Origin: Pseudaminobacter soli (ex Li et al. 2025)
GTDB lineage: Bacteria > Pseudomonadota > Alphaproteobacteria > Rhizobiales > Rhizobiaceae
Direction: 5' to 3'
DNA length: 64,000 nt
NCBI RefSeq assembly: GCF_029892515.1
Contig: NZ_JARXVF010000001.1
Location: 682,001-746,000, forward strand
Part shown: in pieces, positions 19,772 through 29,741 of the stretch
Position numbering within the stretch: position 1 is the first letter of the stretch
How the letters are laid out: every line of letters starts with the position of its first letter
Position numbers and translations under genes: made by a program
The notes under the pieces: model-generated
Told to the model about the DNA's origin: nothing
Seen by the model: the letters and a program-made list of their open reading frames with translations, nothing else
Databases searched by the model: none

Positions 19772-20934
19772 CTGATGCGATCCAGGATCGAGACGTAGTT
19801 GGCGACCGCAGCGCCGCCCATGTTGAAGATGCCGCCGAGCTTTGCCCCGGGCACCTGGATGCCGCCGGCCTCGCCGGTCAGCTGCATCGAGGTCAGCACA
19901 TGCATGGAAACACCAGTGGCGCCGATGGGATGGCCCTTGGCCTTCAGGCCACCGGAAGGATTGACCGGCAGCTTGCCGTCCTTGGCGGTGAAGCCCTCCA
20001 GCACAAGATTCGCGCCCTCGCCCGGCTTGGCCAGCCCCATCGCCTCATATTCGATCAGCTCGGCGATGGTGAAGCAGTCATGCGTCTCGACGAAGGAGAG
20101 GTCGTCCAACGTTACGCCCGCCTTCTTCAACGCGTGCTTCCATGCCTGCTCGCAGCCTTCGAAGGCGAGGATGTCGCGCTTGGACATCGGCAGAAAGTCC
20201 TGCACATGCTCGTTGGCCCGGAAGGCTACCGCCCGGCGCATCGACAGCGCGTCGGAGCTGTCCATCAGCACCAGCGCCGCTGCGCCGTCCGATACAAGCG
20301 AGCAGTCGGTGCGCTTCAGCGGGCCGGCAACGAAGGGGTTCTTTTCGCTCTCGGTGCGGCAGAACTCGAAGCCGAGATCCTTGCGCATCTGAGCATAAGG
20401 GTTTTCGACGCCGTTCTTGTGGTTCTTGGCCGCGATCATCGCCAGCGCGTCCGACTGGTCGCCATAGCGCTGGAAATAGGCCTGCGCGATCTTGCCGAAG
20501 ACGCCGGCAAAGCCCGCCGGCGTGTCGCCTTCTTCCGGCAGATAGGAAGCTTTCAGGAGATTCTTGCCGATCTCCGGTCCCGGCGTCGTCGTCATCTGTT
20601 CGGCGCCAACTACCAGAACGACACGTGCCGCCTTTGCATCGATAGCGCGAATGCCCTGCCGCACGGCTGCCGAGCCGGTCGCGCAGGCGTTTTCCACGCG
20701 CGTCGCGGGCTTGAAGCGCAGCCGGTCATCCATCTGCAGCACGAGGCTTGCGGTAAAATCCTGAGCCGAGAAGCCGGCGTTGAAATGGCCCAGCACGATC
20801 TCGTCGACGTCGTCCGGACCGAGACCCGCGTGGTCGAGCGCCTCGGCCGCCACTTTGGTGATCAGGCTTTCGAGCGTTTCGCCTTCGAGTTTGCCGAAGC
20901 GCGAATGCGCCCATCCGACGATACAAGCAGTCAT
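19768..20934 (-). CDS. Thiolase family protein (acetyl-CoA acetyltransferase, SCP-x type)
   Basis: 388 residues. The nucleophilic cysteine is in VENACATGSAAVRQG (about residue 84) and the C-terminal GGLKAKGHPIGATG carries the catalytic histidine. The ETHDCFTIAELIEYEAMGL segment is typical of SCP-x-like thiolases, not biosynthetic PhbA. It would cleave or form 3-ketoacyl-CoA. A GGAGAG site precedes the ATG. It is the first gene of a coupled thiolase-SDR unit and is divergent from betI across 211 nt. Confidence 0.88.
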   Translation of the reverse strand: MTACIVGWAHSRFGKLEGETLESLITKVAAEALDHAGLGPDDVDEIVLGHFNAGFSAQDFTASLVLQMDDRLRFKPATRVENACATGSAAVRQGIRAIDAKAARVVLVVGAEQMTTTPGPEIGKNLLKASYLPEEGDTPAGFAGVFGKIAQAYFQRYGDQSDALAMIAAKNHKNGVENPYAQMRKDLGFEFCRTESEKNPFVAGPLKRTDCSLVSDGAAALVLMDSSDALSMRRAVAFRANEHVQDFLPMSKRDILAFEGCEQAWKHALKKAGVTLDDLSFVETHDCFTIAELIEYEAMGLAKPGEGANLVLEGFTAKDGKLPVNPSGGLKAKGHPIGATGVSMHVLTSMQLTGEAGGIQVPGAKLGGIFNMGGAAVANYVSILDRIR

Positions 20935-21096
20935 GAGACTCTCCGAATTCCGGGGGACATTCCTAGCATACTAAGAATGCAAGCGTAACTGTTCAATCAT
21001 GAACATAATGCGCCAGGCGCGGGCCGGCAACAGGGTCGTGGTTCCGTCGCCTCATTGTGAATTGTCGCTACCACCAAACCGGGTGACGGGATTTTT

Positions 21097-21126
21097 ATTG
21101 ATTGATCAGTTAATTAAAAATAGGCT
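21097..21126 (+). promoter_or_regulatory. Probable bet operon promoter with BetI operator
   Basis: TTGATT (21098-21103) and TAGGCT (21121-21126), 17 nt apart, form a possible promoter. The 18-bp imperfect palindrome ATTGATTGA / TCAGTTAAT (21097-21114) overlaps the -35 element. AT-rich palindromes of this kind are where the TetR-family BetI repressor binds in other bacteria. Confidence 0.45.
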
Positions 21127-21145
21127 TGCCGTTGGAGGAATTTAA

Positions 21146-21739
21146 GTGCCCAAGGTCGGAATGGAACCCGTGCGCCGCAAGGCGCTGATCGACGCAACGA
21201 TCTCTGCGATTGGCGAGCGTGGGTCGCTGGACGTCACCATGTCGGAGATTGCCGGCCGCGCGGGCGTCTCGTCGGCGCTGGCGCACCACTATTTCGGCGC
21301 CAAGGACGAGTTGCTGCAGGCCACCATGCGGTATCTCCTGTCGGAACTCGGCACCGACCTGCGCGCCGCCCTGCCCGGCTCGACGGGCCCGCGCGAGCGC
21401 GTGCTGGCCGTCATCGCAGTGAACTTTTCCGACAAGCAGTTCCAGGCCGAGACCATTGCCGCCTGGCTTGCCTTCTATGTCGAAGCGCAGAAGTCGCCTG
21501 CCCTGCGGCGCCTGCTCCGCGTCTATGCCCGCCGCCTGCATTCGAACCTGATGAGCGGACTTTGCGCACTGATGCCGCGCAGTGAAGCCGACCGGGTCGC
21601 CGAAGGCATCGCGGCCCTTATCGACGGTTTTTACATCCGCCGCGCCCTCAAGGACGGTGCACCGAACGCGGCAAGCGCGGTGGCGGTGATCGAAGATTAT
21701 CTCGAAACGAAACTCCAGCAGCACAAGACAGCCTCATGA
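21146..21739 (+). CDS. betI: BetI, choline-responsive TetR-family repressor
   Basis: 197 residues. The N-terminal helix-turn-helix (about 28-52, [19 protein letters not shown]) and the C-terminal ligand domain with FYVEAQ and RRLHSNL match BetI. It represses the betaine synthesis operon until choline is present. The start is GTG 21146, supported by GGAGG 7 nt upstream. Its stop overlaps the betC ATG by 4 nt, so repressor and enzymes are made from one transcript. Confidence 0.93.
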   Translation: MPKVGMEPVRRKALIDATISAIGERGSLDVTMSEIAGRAGVSSALAHHYFGAKDELLQATMRYLLSELGTDLRAALPGSTGPRERVLAVIAVNFSDKQFQAETIAAWLAFYVEAQKSPALRRLLRVYARRLHSNLMSGLCALMPRSEADRVAEGIAALIDGFYIRRALKDGAPNAASAVAVIEDYLETKLQQHKTAS

Positions 21740-23262
21740 GCGGCCGCCCCAACATACTGATCATCATGGTCGACCAGTTGAACGGGACGCTGTTCCCGGA
21801 CGGTCCGGCCGACTTCCTGCACGCGCCGAATATCAAGGCGTTGGCCGCCCGCTCGGCCCGCTTCCGCAACAACTACACCGCCTCGCCGCTCTGCGCGCCG
21901 GGCCGGGCCTCCTTCATGAGCGGGCAGCTGCCGTCGCGCACCGAGGTCTATGACAACGCCGCCGAGTTCACCTCGTCGATCCCAACCTTCGCGCATCATC
22001 TGCGTGCGGCGGGCTATCACACCTGCCTGTCAGGCAAGATGCATTTCGTCGGCCCCGACCAGTTGCACGGTTTCGAGGAGCGATTGACCACCGACATCTA
22101 CCCGGCCGATTTCGGCTGGACGCCCGACTACCGCAAGCCGGGCGAGCGCATCGACTGGTGGTATCACAATCTCGGCTCGGTCACCGGCGCAGGCGTCGCC
22201 GAGATCAGCAACCAGATGGAATATGACGACGAGGTCGCCTTCCACGCCGCGCAGAAGCTCTACGACTTCGCCCGCGTCTCGGACGATCCGCAGCGCCGCC
22301 CGTGGTGCCTGACCGTCTCCTTCACCCATCCGCACGACCCCTATGTCGCGCGCCGCAAATATTGGGACCTCTACGAAGACTGCTCCGCGCTGGAGCCGGA
22401 GGTCGGCTTCATCCCGAAGGAGAAGCAGGACCCGCACTCCCAGCGGCTCTATCTCGCCAGCGACTACGACAGCTTCGACATCCAGTCCGAGCAGGTGCGC
22501 CGCTCGCGCCAAGGCTACTTCGCCAACATATCCTATCTGGACGACAAGGTGGGCGAGCTGATCTCGGTGCTCGAACGCACCCGCATGCTGGATGACACCA
22601 TCATCCTGTTCTGCTCCGACCACGGCGACATGCTCGGCGAGCGAGGCCTGTGGTTCAAGATGTGCTTCTTCGAAGGCTCTGCCCGCGTGCCGCTGATGGT
22701 GGCGGGCAAGGGCGTCACGCCCGGCCTGATCAAGGCGCCGACCTCGAACCTCGACATCTGCCCGACGCTCTGCGACCTCGCCGGCATCGACATCGCCGAC
22801 ATCATGCCGTGGACCGACGGGCAGTCGCTGAAGCCTCTGATAGAGGGCCGGCCGCGCAGCGAACCGGTACTGATGGAATACGCCGCCGAGGGTTCTTATG
22901 CCCCGCTGGTGGCGATCCGCGACGGCAAATACAAGTTCGTCCATTGCGAGATCGATCCGCCGCAACTCTTTGATCTGGAATCGGATCCGCTGGAACTCAC
23001 CAACCTCGCCGCCGATACGGCCAATGCCGCATTGGTCGCCAGCTTCATGGAAAGGGTCCGGGCGCGCTGGGACCTGGCGGCCTTCGACAGGGCGGTGCGC
23101 CAGAGCCAGGCACGGCGCTGGGTGGTCTATCCGGCGCTTCGGAACGGCTCCTACTTCCCGTGGGATTTCCAGCCGCTTAGGCAGGCTTCCGAACGCTACA
23201 TGCGCAACCACATGGATCTCAACGTGCTCGAAGAGCAGAAACGCTTTCCGCGAGGTGAATGA
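21736..23262 (+). CDS. betC: Choline-sulfatase
   Basis: 508 residues. It hydrolyses choline-O-sulfate to choline and sulfate. The sulfatase motif CAPGR begins at C53, the cysteine that is converted to formylglycine. Metal-binding residues are visible in MVDQLNG near the N-terminus and in [13 protein letters not shown]. The N-terminus has no signal peptide, so it acts in the cytoplasm, as in Sinorhizobium. It overlaps betI upstream and the dehydratase gene downstream by 4 nt each. Confidence 0.95.
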   Translation: MSGRPNILIIMVDQLNGTLFPDGPADFLHAPNIKALAARSARFRNNYTASPLCAPGRASFMSGQLPSRTEVYDNAAEFTSSIPTFAHHLRAAGYHTCLSGKMHFVGPDQLHGFEERLTTDIYPADFGWTPDYRKPGERIDWWYHNLGSVTGAGVAEISNQMEYDDEVAFHAAQKLYDFARVSDDPQRRPWCLTVSFTHPHDPYVARRKYWDLYEDCSALEPEVGFIPKEKQDPHSQRLYLASDYDSFDIQSEQVRRSRQGYFANISYLDDKVGELISVLERTRMLDDTIILFCSDHGDMLGERGLWFKMCFFEGSARVPLMVAGKGVTPGLIKAPTSNLDICPTLCDLAGIDIADIMPWTDGQSLKPLIEGRPRSEPVLMEYAAEGSYAPLVAIRDGKYKFVHCEIDPPQLFDLESDPLELTNLAADTANAALVASFMERVRARWDLAAFDRAVRQSQARRWVVYPALRNGSYFPWDFQPLRQASERYMRNHMDLNVLEEQKRFPRGE

Positions 23263-24263
23263 TGGCTACCCCGATCGTCCCTACTCTCGACCATATCAAG
23301 CGCGCCTATGCCGTCACCTCGCAGGTGACCCAGCTGACGCCGCTTCTGGAATCGCGCCCGCTTACGGCGATGACGGGTGCTGCCCGCGTCTTCGTCAAGC
23401 CGGAGTCGCTGCAATGGGCCGGCTCCTTCAAGGTGCGCGGCGCCTATTGGCGTCTGAAGCAGCTGTCGCAGGAGGAAGCGAAGCGTGGCGTGGTCGCCTA
23501 TTCGTCCGGCAATTTCGCGCAAGGCCTTGCCGCCGCCGGCCAGGCGCTCGGCATACCGGTCACCATCGTCATGCCAATCGACGCGCCGGCCGCCAAGCGT
23601 GAGGCCACGGCGGGCTATGGCGCGCGCGTGGTGCTGACCGACCATGGCAGCCGTCCCCGCGAGGAGGTCGCCTCCGAGCGCGCCCGCGAAATCTCGAAAG
23701 AAGAAGGCCTTGCCCTGCTGCATCCGTTCGACGACTCGGAGATCGTCGCGGGCCAGGCCGGCATCGGCCTCGAAGCGCTCGAGCAGTTGGCCGCCAAGGG
23801 CGCCAAGGCCGACATCGTGCTTTGCGCGGTCGGCGGCGGTGGCCTGATCGGCGGCGTGTCGCTCGCCTTCCACTATCTCTCACCCGAAACGCAGGTGATC
23901 GCCGTCGAGCCGGAAGGCTTTAACGGCATGGGCACCTCGCTCGCCAAGGGCGCAATCGAAACCATGCCGCTGGTCTCGCCCTCGATCTGCGACGGCTTGA
24001 TGGCGCGCAAGCCGGGCGAGGCTCCCTTCGCCGCCGTCAGCGCCGCCGGCGTGCGCGGCATGGCAGTCAACGACGCGTCGGTGCGCCACGCCATGAAGAT
24101 CGCCTTCGAGCGGTTGAAGCTCGTACTCGAGCCTTCGGGCGCAGCAACTCTCGCCGCCCTTCTCGATGGCGGCCTCGACTTCGCCGGCAAAACCGTTCTG
24201 GTCATCGCGACCGGCGGAAACGTTTCCATGAATGATTACATGAGGCACCTTGCCGATGCTTGA
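23259..24263 (+). CDS. PLP-dependent serine/threonine dehydratase-like enzyme
   Basis: 334 residues of fold type II PLP enzymes (threonine dehydratase/serine racemase group), without the C-terminal ACT domain of biosynthetic IlvA. The Schiff-base lysine is in [11 protein letters not shown] (about residue 58), the phosphate-binding glycine loop is VGGGGLIGG, and [10 protein letters not shown] is the asparagine motif. It would deaminate serine, threonine or a related hydroxy amino acid. It is embedded in the bet operon with ATGA overlap to betC and its end overlapping betA, so it is surely co-expressed with choline-sulfate use. Its role there is unknown. Confidence 0.88.
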   Translation: MMATPIVPTLDHIKRAYAVTSQVTQLTPLLESRPLTAMTGAARVFVKPESLQWAGSFKVRGAYWRLKQLSQEEAKRGVVAYSSGNFAQGLAAAGQALGIPVTIVMPIDAPAAKREATAGYGARVVLTDHGSRPREEVASERAREISKEEGLALLHPFDDSEIVAGQAGIGLEALEQLAAKGAKADIVLCAVGGGGLIGGVSLAFHYLSPETQVIAVEPEGFNGMGTSLAKGAIETMPLVSPSICDGLMARKPGEAPFAAVSAAGVRGMAVNDASVRHAMKIAFERLKLVLEPSGAATLAALLDGGLDFAGKTVLVIATGGNVSMNDYMRHLADA

Positions 24264-25908
24264 GGCAGATTTCGTCATCGTTGGTTCCGGCTCGGCAGGC
24301 TCGGCCATGGCCTACCGGCTGTCGGAAGTCGGCAAGCATTCGGTTATCGTCATCGAATTTGGCGGCACGGATATGGGGCCGCTGATCCAGATGCCTTCCG
24401 CACTTTCCATACCGCTCAACATGCCGCTCTACGACTGGGGCTTTTCCAGCGAACCGGAGCCTCATCTGGGCGGACGCGTGCTGGCCACGCCGCGCGGCAA
24501 GGTGCTGGGCGGCTCCTCCTCCATCAACGGCATGGTCTATGTGCGTGGCCATGCGCATGATTTCGACCACTGGGCCGAGCAAGGCGCCATGGGCTGGCGC
24601 TATGCCGACGTGCTGCCCTACTTCAAGCGCATGGAGCATTCGCACGGCGGCGAGGATGGCTGGCGCGGCACCAGCGGGCCGCTGCATGTGCAGCGCGGCA
24701 AGCGCGCCAACCCGCTTTACGCCGCCTTCATCGAGGCGGGCAAGCAAGCCGGCTTCGAACTGACCGACGACTATAACGGCTCCAAGCAGGAGGGCTTTGG
24801 GCCGATGGAGCAGACCATCCATCGCGGCCGCCGCTGGTCGACCGCCAATGCCTATCTGCGGCCCGCCCTGAAGCGGAAAAACGTTCGCCTGGTCAATGGC
24901 TTCGCGCGAAAGGTGGTCATTAAGAATCAACGCGCCATCGGCGTCGAGATCGAGGCTCGCGGGAAGATCGAGGTCGTGAAGGCGCGGCGCGAAGTTATCA
25001 TTGCTGCCTCGTCGATCAATTCGCCCAAGATCCTCATGCTGTCGGGCATCGGCCCCGCGCAGCACCTAAAGGATCATGGGATCGCGGTCGTCGCGGACCG
25101 CCCCGGCGTCGGCGCCAATCTGCAGGACCATCTCGAACTCTACATTCAGCAGGAATCGATCAAGCCGATCACGCTGAATTCCGTCCTCAATCCCGTCTCC
25201 AAGGCGCTGATCGGCGCGCAGTGGATGCTGTTCAAGAACGGCCTGGGCGCCACCAACCACTTCGAGGCTGCCGCCTTCGTGCGCTCGGCCGCCAATATCG
25301 ACTATCCTGACATCCAGTATCACTTCATCCCGGCGGCCGTACGCTATGACGGCAAGGCCGCGGCAAAGTCGCATGGCTTTCAGGCCCATGTCGGGCCCAT
25401 GCGCTCGAAATCGCGCGGCGCGGTCACGCTGCGCTCGCCGGACCCGAAGGAAAAGCCGGTCATCCGCTTCAACTACATGTCGCACCCGGACGATTGGGCC
25501 GAGTTCCGCCGCTGCATCCGCCTCACCCGCGAGATCTTCGGCCAGGCAGCTTTCGATCCCTATCGCGGCGAGGAGATTTCGCCGGGCAGCCACGTGCAGA
25601 CCGACGCCGAACTCGACATCTTCATCCGCGACCATGCCGAAAGCGCGCTCCACCCCTGCGGCACCTGCCGCATGGGCCGCGCGGACGATCCGATGGCGGT
25701 GGTGGACCCGGAATGCCGTGTCATCGGCGTCGACGGCCTGCGCGTGGCCGATTCTTCCATCTTCCCGCGCATCACCAACGGCAATCTCAACGGCCCGTCG
25801 ATCATGACCGGCGAGAAGGCAGCCGACCACATCCTCGGTCGCACCCCGCTCGCTCCGTCCAATCAGGAGCCATGGATCAACCCGCGCTGGCAGGTTTCGG
25901 ACCGTTAA
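24256..25908 (+). CDS. betA: Choline dehydrogenase (GMC oxidoreductase)
   Basis: 550 residues from ATG 24256; a TTG two codons earlier is also possible. The FAD-binding motif [12 protein letters not shown] (about 8-19) and the GMC signature [18 protein letters not shown] are clear. The C-terminal half has HPCGTCRMG and [10 protein letters not shown], with the active-site histidine. It oxidises choline to betaine aldehyde at the inner membrane. The start lies inside the end of the dehydratase gene (8-nt overlap). Confidence 0.93.
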   Translation: MLEADFVIVGSGSAGSAMAYRLSEVGKHSVIVIEFGGTDMGPLIQMPSALSIPLNMPLYDWGFSSEPEPHLGGRVLATPRGKVLGGSSSINGMVYVRGHAHDFDHWAEQGAMGWRYADVLPYFKRMEHSHGGEDGWRGTSGPLHVQRGKRANPLYAAFIEAGKQAGFELTDDYNGSKQEGFGPMEQTIHRGRRWSTANAYLRPALKRKNVRLVNGFARKVVIKNQRAIGVEIEARGKIEVVKARREVIIAASSINSPKILMLSGIGPAQHLKDHGIAVVADRPGVGANLQDHLELYIQQESIKPITLNSVLNPVSKALIGAQWMLFKNGLGATNHFEAAAFVRSAANIDYPDIQYHFIPAAVRYDGKAAAKSHGFQAHVGPMRSKSRGAVTLRSPDPKEKPVIRFNYMSHPDDWAEFRRCIRLTREIFGQAAFDPYRGEEISPGSHVQTDAELDIFIRDHAESALHPCGTCRMGRADDPMAVVDPECRVIGVDGLRVADSSIFPRITNGNLNGPSIMTGEKAADHILGRTPLAPSNQEPWINPRWQVSDR

Positions 25909-25909
25909 G

Positions 25910-25934
25910 CTAGAGCATCAAGCCGAAATAGATT
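25910..25934 (+). repeat. Short remnant of the rhizobial palindromic repeat
   Basis: CTAGAGCATCAAGCCGAAA, directly after the betA stop codon, resembles the left end of the element at 5661 and 7954. Only the edge is preserved. Confidence 0.35.
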
Positions 25935-25946
25935 CCGGAGACGACT

Positions 25947-27410
25947 ATGCGCGCTCAACCCAAAGCCTCGCACTACATCAATGGCCGCTTCGTCGACGAC
26001 GAGCGCGGCGCGCCCATCCCAGTGATCTACCCGGCGACCGGCGAAACCATCGCCACACTGCATTCGGCCACGCCCAATGTGATCGAGCTGGCGATCGAAG
26101 CAGCCCGTGCCGCGCAGCCCGCTTGGGCGCGGCTGAAGCCGGTCGAGCGCGGCCGCATCCTGCGCCGTGCCGCCGACATCCTGCGCGCCCGCAACGATGA
26201 GCTGGCGCGGCGCGAAACGCTGGACACCGGCAAGGCGATCCAGGAAACACTCGTCGCAGACGCACCCTCAGCGGCCGACTGCCTTGAATATTTCGCTGGC
26301 GCCATCGGCGCTTACAATGGCGACTTCATCGATCTCGGCGGGCCTTTCGCCTATACGCGGCGCGAGGCGCTTGGCGTGTGCGTGGGCATCGGCGCCTGGA
26401 ACTATCCGATCCAGATCGCCGGCTGGAAGTCCGCGCCCGCGCTCGCCATGGGCAATGCCATGGTGTTCAAGCCCTCCGAAAACACCCCGCTGTCGGCGCT
26501 GGCGCTGGCCGAGATTTACACCGAGGCCGGCCTGCCGGACGGGCTGTTCAACGTGGTGCAGGGCTATGGTGACGTCGGCGGCGCGCTTGTCGACCACGAC
26601 GTCGTTGCCAAGGTCTCGGTCACCGGCTCGGTGCCGACCGGCCGCAAGGTGATGTCGCTCGCCGGCTCCAAGCTCAAACACGCCACCATGGAGCTCGGCG
26701 GCAAGTCGCCGCTCATCGTCTTCGACGACGCCGACCTCGAAAACGCCATCGGCGGCGCGATGCTCGGCAATTTCTACTCGACCGGCCAGATCTGCTCGAA
26801 CGGTACCCGCGTCTTCGTCCAGAAGGCCCTGCACGACCGTTTTGTGGAGCGCCTCGTCGAGCGCACCAAGAAGATCCGGATCGGCGACCCGCTCGATCCC
26901 GAGACCCAGATGGGCCCCCTCGTCAGCAAGGCACAGCATGACAAGGTCGTCGGCTATATCGAGATCGGCAAGCTGGAAGGTGCGAAGCTCGCCTGCGGTG
27001 GCAACGTGCCTTCGCTGCAGGGCTTTGACGGCGGCTTCTTCGTCGAGCCCACCGTCTTCACCGGCGTGACCGATGAGATGCGCATTGCCCGTGAGGAGAT
27101 CTTCGGGCCGGTGATGAGCGTGCTGTCCTTCGACAGCGAAGAGGAAGTGATCGAGCGCGCCAACGACACCGAGTTCGGTCTTGCCGCCGGCGTCTTCACC
27201 AAGGACATTGCGCGCGCGCATCGCGTGATTTCGGAGCTGCAGGCCGGCACCTGCTGGATCAATGCCTACAATCTGACGCCGGTGGAAATGCCCTTCGGCG
27301 GCTACAAGCAGTCGGGCATTGGCCGCGAAAACGCGCTCGAAGCGCTCGGCCATTACTCGCAGGTCAAGTCGATCTATGTCGAGACGGGGGATGTTGCGAG
27401 CCCCTATTGA
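25947..27410 (+). CDS. betB: Betaine aldehyde dehydrogenase
   Basis: 487 residues, full-length aldehyde dehydrogenase. Catalytic C283 lies in GQICSNGTR and general base E249 in [12 protein letters not shown] binding is shown by SVTGSVPTG. It oxidises betaine aldehyde to the osmoprotectant glycine betaine. A GGAG site lies upstream of the ATG. It is the last gene of the operon and is followed by a strong hairpin. Confidence 0.95.
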   Translation: MRAQPKASHYINGRFVDDERGAPIPVIYPATGETIATLHSATPNVIELAIEAARAAQPAWARLKPVERGRILRRAADILRARNDELARRETLDTGKAIQETLVADAPSAADCLEYFAGAIGAYNGDFIDLGGPFAYTRREALGVCVGIGAWNYPIQIAGWKSAPALAMGNAMVFKPSENTPLSALALAEIYTEAGLPDGLFNVVQGYGDVGGALVDHDVVAKVSVTGSVPTGRKVMSLAGSKLKHATMELGGKSPLIVFDDADLENAIGGAMLGNFYSTGQICSNGTRVFVQKALHDRFVERLVERTKKIRIGDPLDPETQMGPLVSKAQHDKVVGYIEIGKLEGAKLACGGNVPSLQGFDGGFFVEPTVFTGVTDEMRIAREEIFGPVMSVLSFDSEEEVIERANDTEFGLAAGVFTKDIARAHRVISELQAGTCWINAYNLTPVEMPFGGYKQSGIGRENALEALGHYSQVKSIYVETGDVASPY

Positions 27411-27464
27411 GGCTCGCAAACTGAATCTCTTTTCTCTTCCAACACACTGTTCAGAAAAGCTTTT

Positions 27465-27493
27465 ACGGCGGCATCAGAGATGCCGCCGTTTTC
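27465..27493 (+). terminator. Terminator after betB
   Basis: A perfect 11-bp stem (ACGGCGGCATC at 27465-27475, GATGCCGCCGT at 27479-27489) with a 3-nt loop is followed by TTTTC. It touches the stop codon of the convergent guanylyltransferase gene. Confidence 0.8.
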
Positions 27494-29726
27494 AATTCTC
27501 GCTGGTGCTGTCCAGATACTGCATCAGCGCGCAGACGAGATGGTAGAAGATCGAGGCCGGCACTTCGCTCGCCAGCGAACGGCCGCGCTCGTCGATCCTG
27601 TCGATCCAGAGGCCGAGCGGTGCGGGGTCGATATGCCAGCGGAACAGCCGCCCCACCCGCGCCTCGATCTCGGGCTTGAGGTCGGGTCCCTCGGCACCAT
27701 CGAGCGCGATGGCCGCCTTGATCGCTTCGGTTTGCGGCCAGCTGCGCGACAAGCGGTCGAGCGGCATGCCCTGGCGCGAGACGGCGCCATAGGCGAGCCC
27801 CGTCGCCCGGTTCAGCCCGTTGGCAACGGCCGAGGCATAGAGCTTGCGGGCATAGGCAGTGAGGTTCTTCTGGCCGCTCTTGGCGGCAAAGTCGACCAGC
27901 AGCGAAGCCCATTCGAAATGATGGCCAGGCTCGGTCCACGTGCCCTTCTCGCCCGCAGCAGGCAACCACTCGTCGTTGAAGAATTCGCCGAGCGTCCAGC
28001 TGTCGGGATCGAAGAAATGGTTGCGGAACAGGTCGACGATCCGCGCCGCACGGCGCAGATGGTTGCGATCGTCGGTCGCTGTATGCCAGGCGAGGAACGC
28101 CTCGAGCAGATGCATATGCGGATTGGAGCGGCGCAGCCCCTCACCCGCCGACGTTTCCATGAAGCCGGTCAGCCGCTCGTCCTCAAGATGCTTGTCGAGG
28201 AACGCGAGGGTTTCCTCGCCGAGCCGCAACGCGTCCGGGTTGCCGCACATATGCGCATAGGCCAGCGCCAGCAGAACGCAGGAGTGGTCGTAGGCGTCCT
28301 CCGCCGGGTCGGCCACGCTGCCGTCGATATTCATCGTCCGCACCCAGCCGCCGCGCTCCGTGCGCCCATTGCCGGACATGAAGGCAAGGCCATGCGCGAT
28401 CAGCGCATCGGCGGGGCCGTCCCATCCGCGCAGCTTGGCGACAGCGAACGCATAGATCTGGCGAGCCAGGGTGCGCATGCGCTTGGGCTTCACCAGCGGC
28501 TTGCCGTCGAAGCCGAGCGCCTCGTGGAAGCCACCCAGGCGATCGTCTACGCCGACGGTAGACCAGAGCGGCAACGTCTCCTCGAACAGCCAGTGCTGCA
28601 CGCGCTTGCGCCAGGCGCCGCTCACCAGCACGCGGTCGTGCGAGGGCGTGAACTTGGTTTCGAGGCGACCGCTCTTTTCAAGCTGTTCAACGATCTTCTT
28701 GACGTCCTGGCTGTGGCTGACCGGCGCCACGAAGGTCGCGTCCATGGTGGCGACGATGGCGATGTCTTTCAGCCCGATCGCCGAAAGCAGCCGGCCTTCG
28801 CTGCGCATGTATGAGTTCTCGCAATCCATCGCGACGACGTCGCCGACAATGACATTGCCCTGCCCGTCTGTGGGGCTGACATCGAGCAGCGACTGCCAGG
28901 AGCCGAGGTCGTTCCAGCGGAAGGTCGCCGGCACCATGGCAATGCCTGCCGCGTGCTCCATGATCGCGTAGTCGATGGAGTTCGACGGAATGGCCTCATA
29001 GAGCTCCAGCGGCATGTAGAGGCCAGACAAGTCCGCATTAGCCATCTTGAAGGCTCGCTCGGCCGCCTGCCAGATCTTCGGCTGATGCTTTGCGAATTCC
29101 TCGCGCATCGTACTCGCGCGGAACAGGAAGATGCCGGTGTTCCAGAAAAAGTTACCCGCCTTGAGATAGGCCTGCGCCGTTACGAGATCGGGCTTTTCGA
29201 CGAAACGCGAGACATTGCTCACGCCGGCGCCATTGCCTGCAACCTCGATATAGCCGTAGCCGGTCTCCGGCTGGTTCGGGCGGATGCCGAACACCACCAG
29301 CCTGCCATCCTGAGCAGCGGGCACGCCGTTCTCGATGGTCTCCCAGAACTGGGCATCGGTCGAAATCTGGTGATCGGACGGCACCACCAGCACGATGCCG
29401 TCGCCATAGGCCGCCAGCGTCTGCAGCGTTGCAATCGCAACCGCGGCGGCGGTGTTGCGGCCAACCGGCTCGAAGATCGCCGAGCCGCCGGCAAGATCGA
29501 TTGCTGCGATGTCGTCCTGCACGCGGCCGGCATGGCGCTCGGAGGCAATCAGGAAGACAGGCGTTTCACCATGAGGCCGCGCCTTCAGCCGGCGCAGCGT
29601 CTTGACCAGCATCGAGCCGTCGCCCGACAGGTCGTGGAACTGCTTGGGATTGTCCTCGCGCGACAGCGGCCAAAGCCGCGAGCCCACGCCACCGCTCATC
29701 ACGAAACTGACAATCCGTTCTGTCAT
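27492..29726 (-). CDS. Fused mannose-1-phosphate guanylyltransferase and AGE-family isomerase
   Basis: 744 residues in two domains. Residues 1-350 are a GDP-mannose pyrophosphorylase with GGVGSRLWPLSREDNPKQF at the start and RFVEKPD in the middle. Residues about 365-744 are an (alpha/alpha)6-barrel of the N-acylglucosamine 2-epimerase (AGE) group, with GGFHEALGFDGKP, EDAYDHSCVLLALAY and PGHHFEWASLLVDFA. The usual fused isomerase domain in this enzyme is a cupin; here it is replaced by an AGE domain, the type that isomerises mannose or mannose-6-phosphate. With the next gene it gives a route to GDP-mannose. Confidence 0.9.
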   Translation of the reverse strand: MTERIVSFVMSGGVGSRLWPLSREDNPKQFHDLSGDGSMLVKTLRRLKARPHGETPVFLIASERHAGRVQDDIAAIDLAGGSAIFEPVGRNTAAAVAIATLQTLAAYGDGIVLVVPSDHQISTDAQFWETIENGVPAAQDGRLVVFGIRPNQPETGYGYIEVAGNGAGVSNVSRFVEKPDLVTAQAYLKAGNFFWNTGIFLFRASTMREEFAKHQPKIWQAAERAFKMANADLSGLYMPLELYEAIPSNSIDYAIMEHAAGIAMVPATFRWNDLGSWQSLLDVSPTDGQGNVIVGDVVAMDCENSYMRSEGRLLSAIGLKDIAIVATMDATFVAPVSHSQDVKKIVEQLEKSGRLETKFTPSHDRVLVSGAWRKRVQHWLFEETLPLWSTVGVDDRLGGFHEALGFDGKPLVKPKRMRTLARQIYAFAVAKLRGWDGPADALIAHGLAFMSGNGRTERGGWVRTMNIDGSVADPAEDAYDHSCVLLALAYAHMCGNPDALRLGEETLAFLDKHLEDERLTGFMETSAGEGLRRSNPHMHLLEAFLAWHTATDDRNHLRRAARIVDLFRNHFFDPDSWTLGEFFNDEWLPAAGEKGTWTEPGHHFEWASLLVDFAAKSGQKNLTAYARKLYASAVANGLNRATGLAYGAVSRQGMPLDRLSRSWPQTEAIKAAIALDGAEGPDLKPEIEARVGRLFRWHIDPAPLGLWIDRIDERGRSLASEVPASIFYHLVCALMQYLDSTSEN

Positions 29727-29741
29727 GGCAACTGCCCCCGT

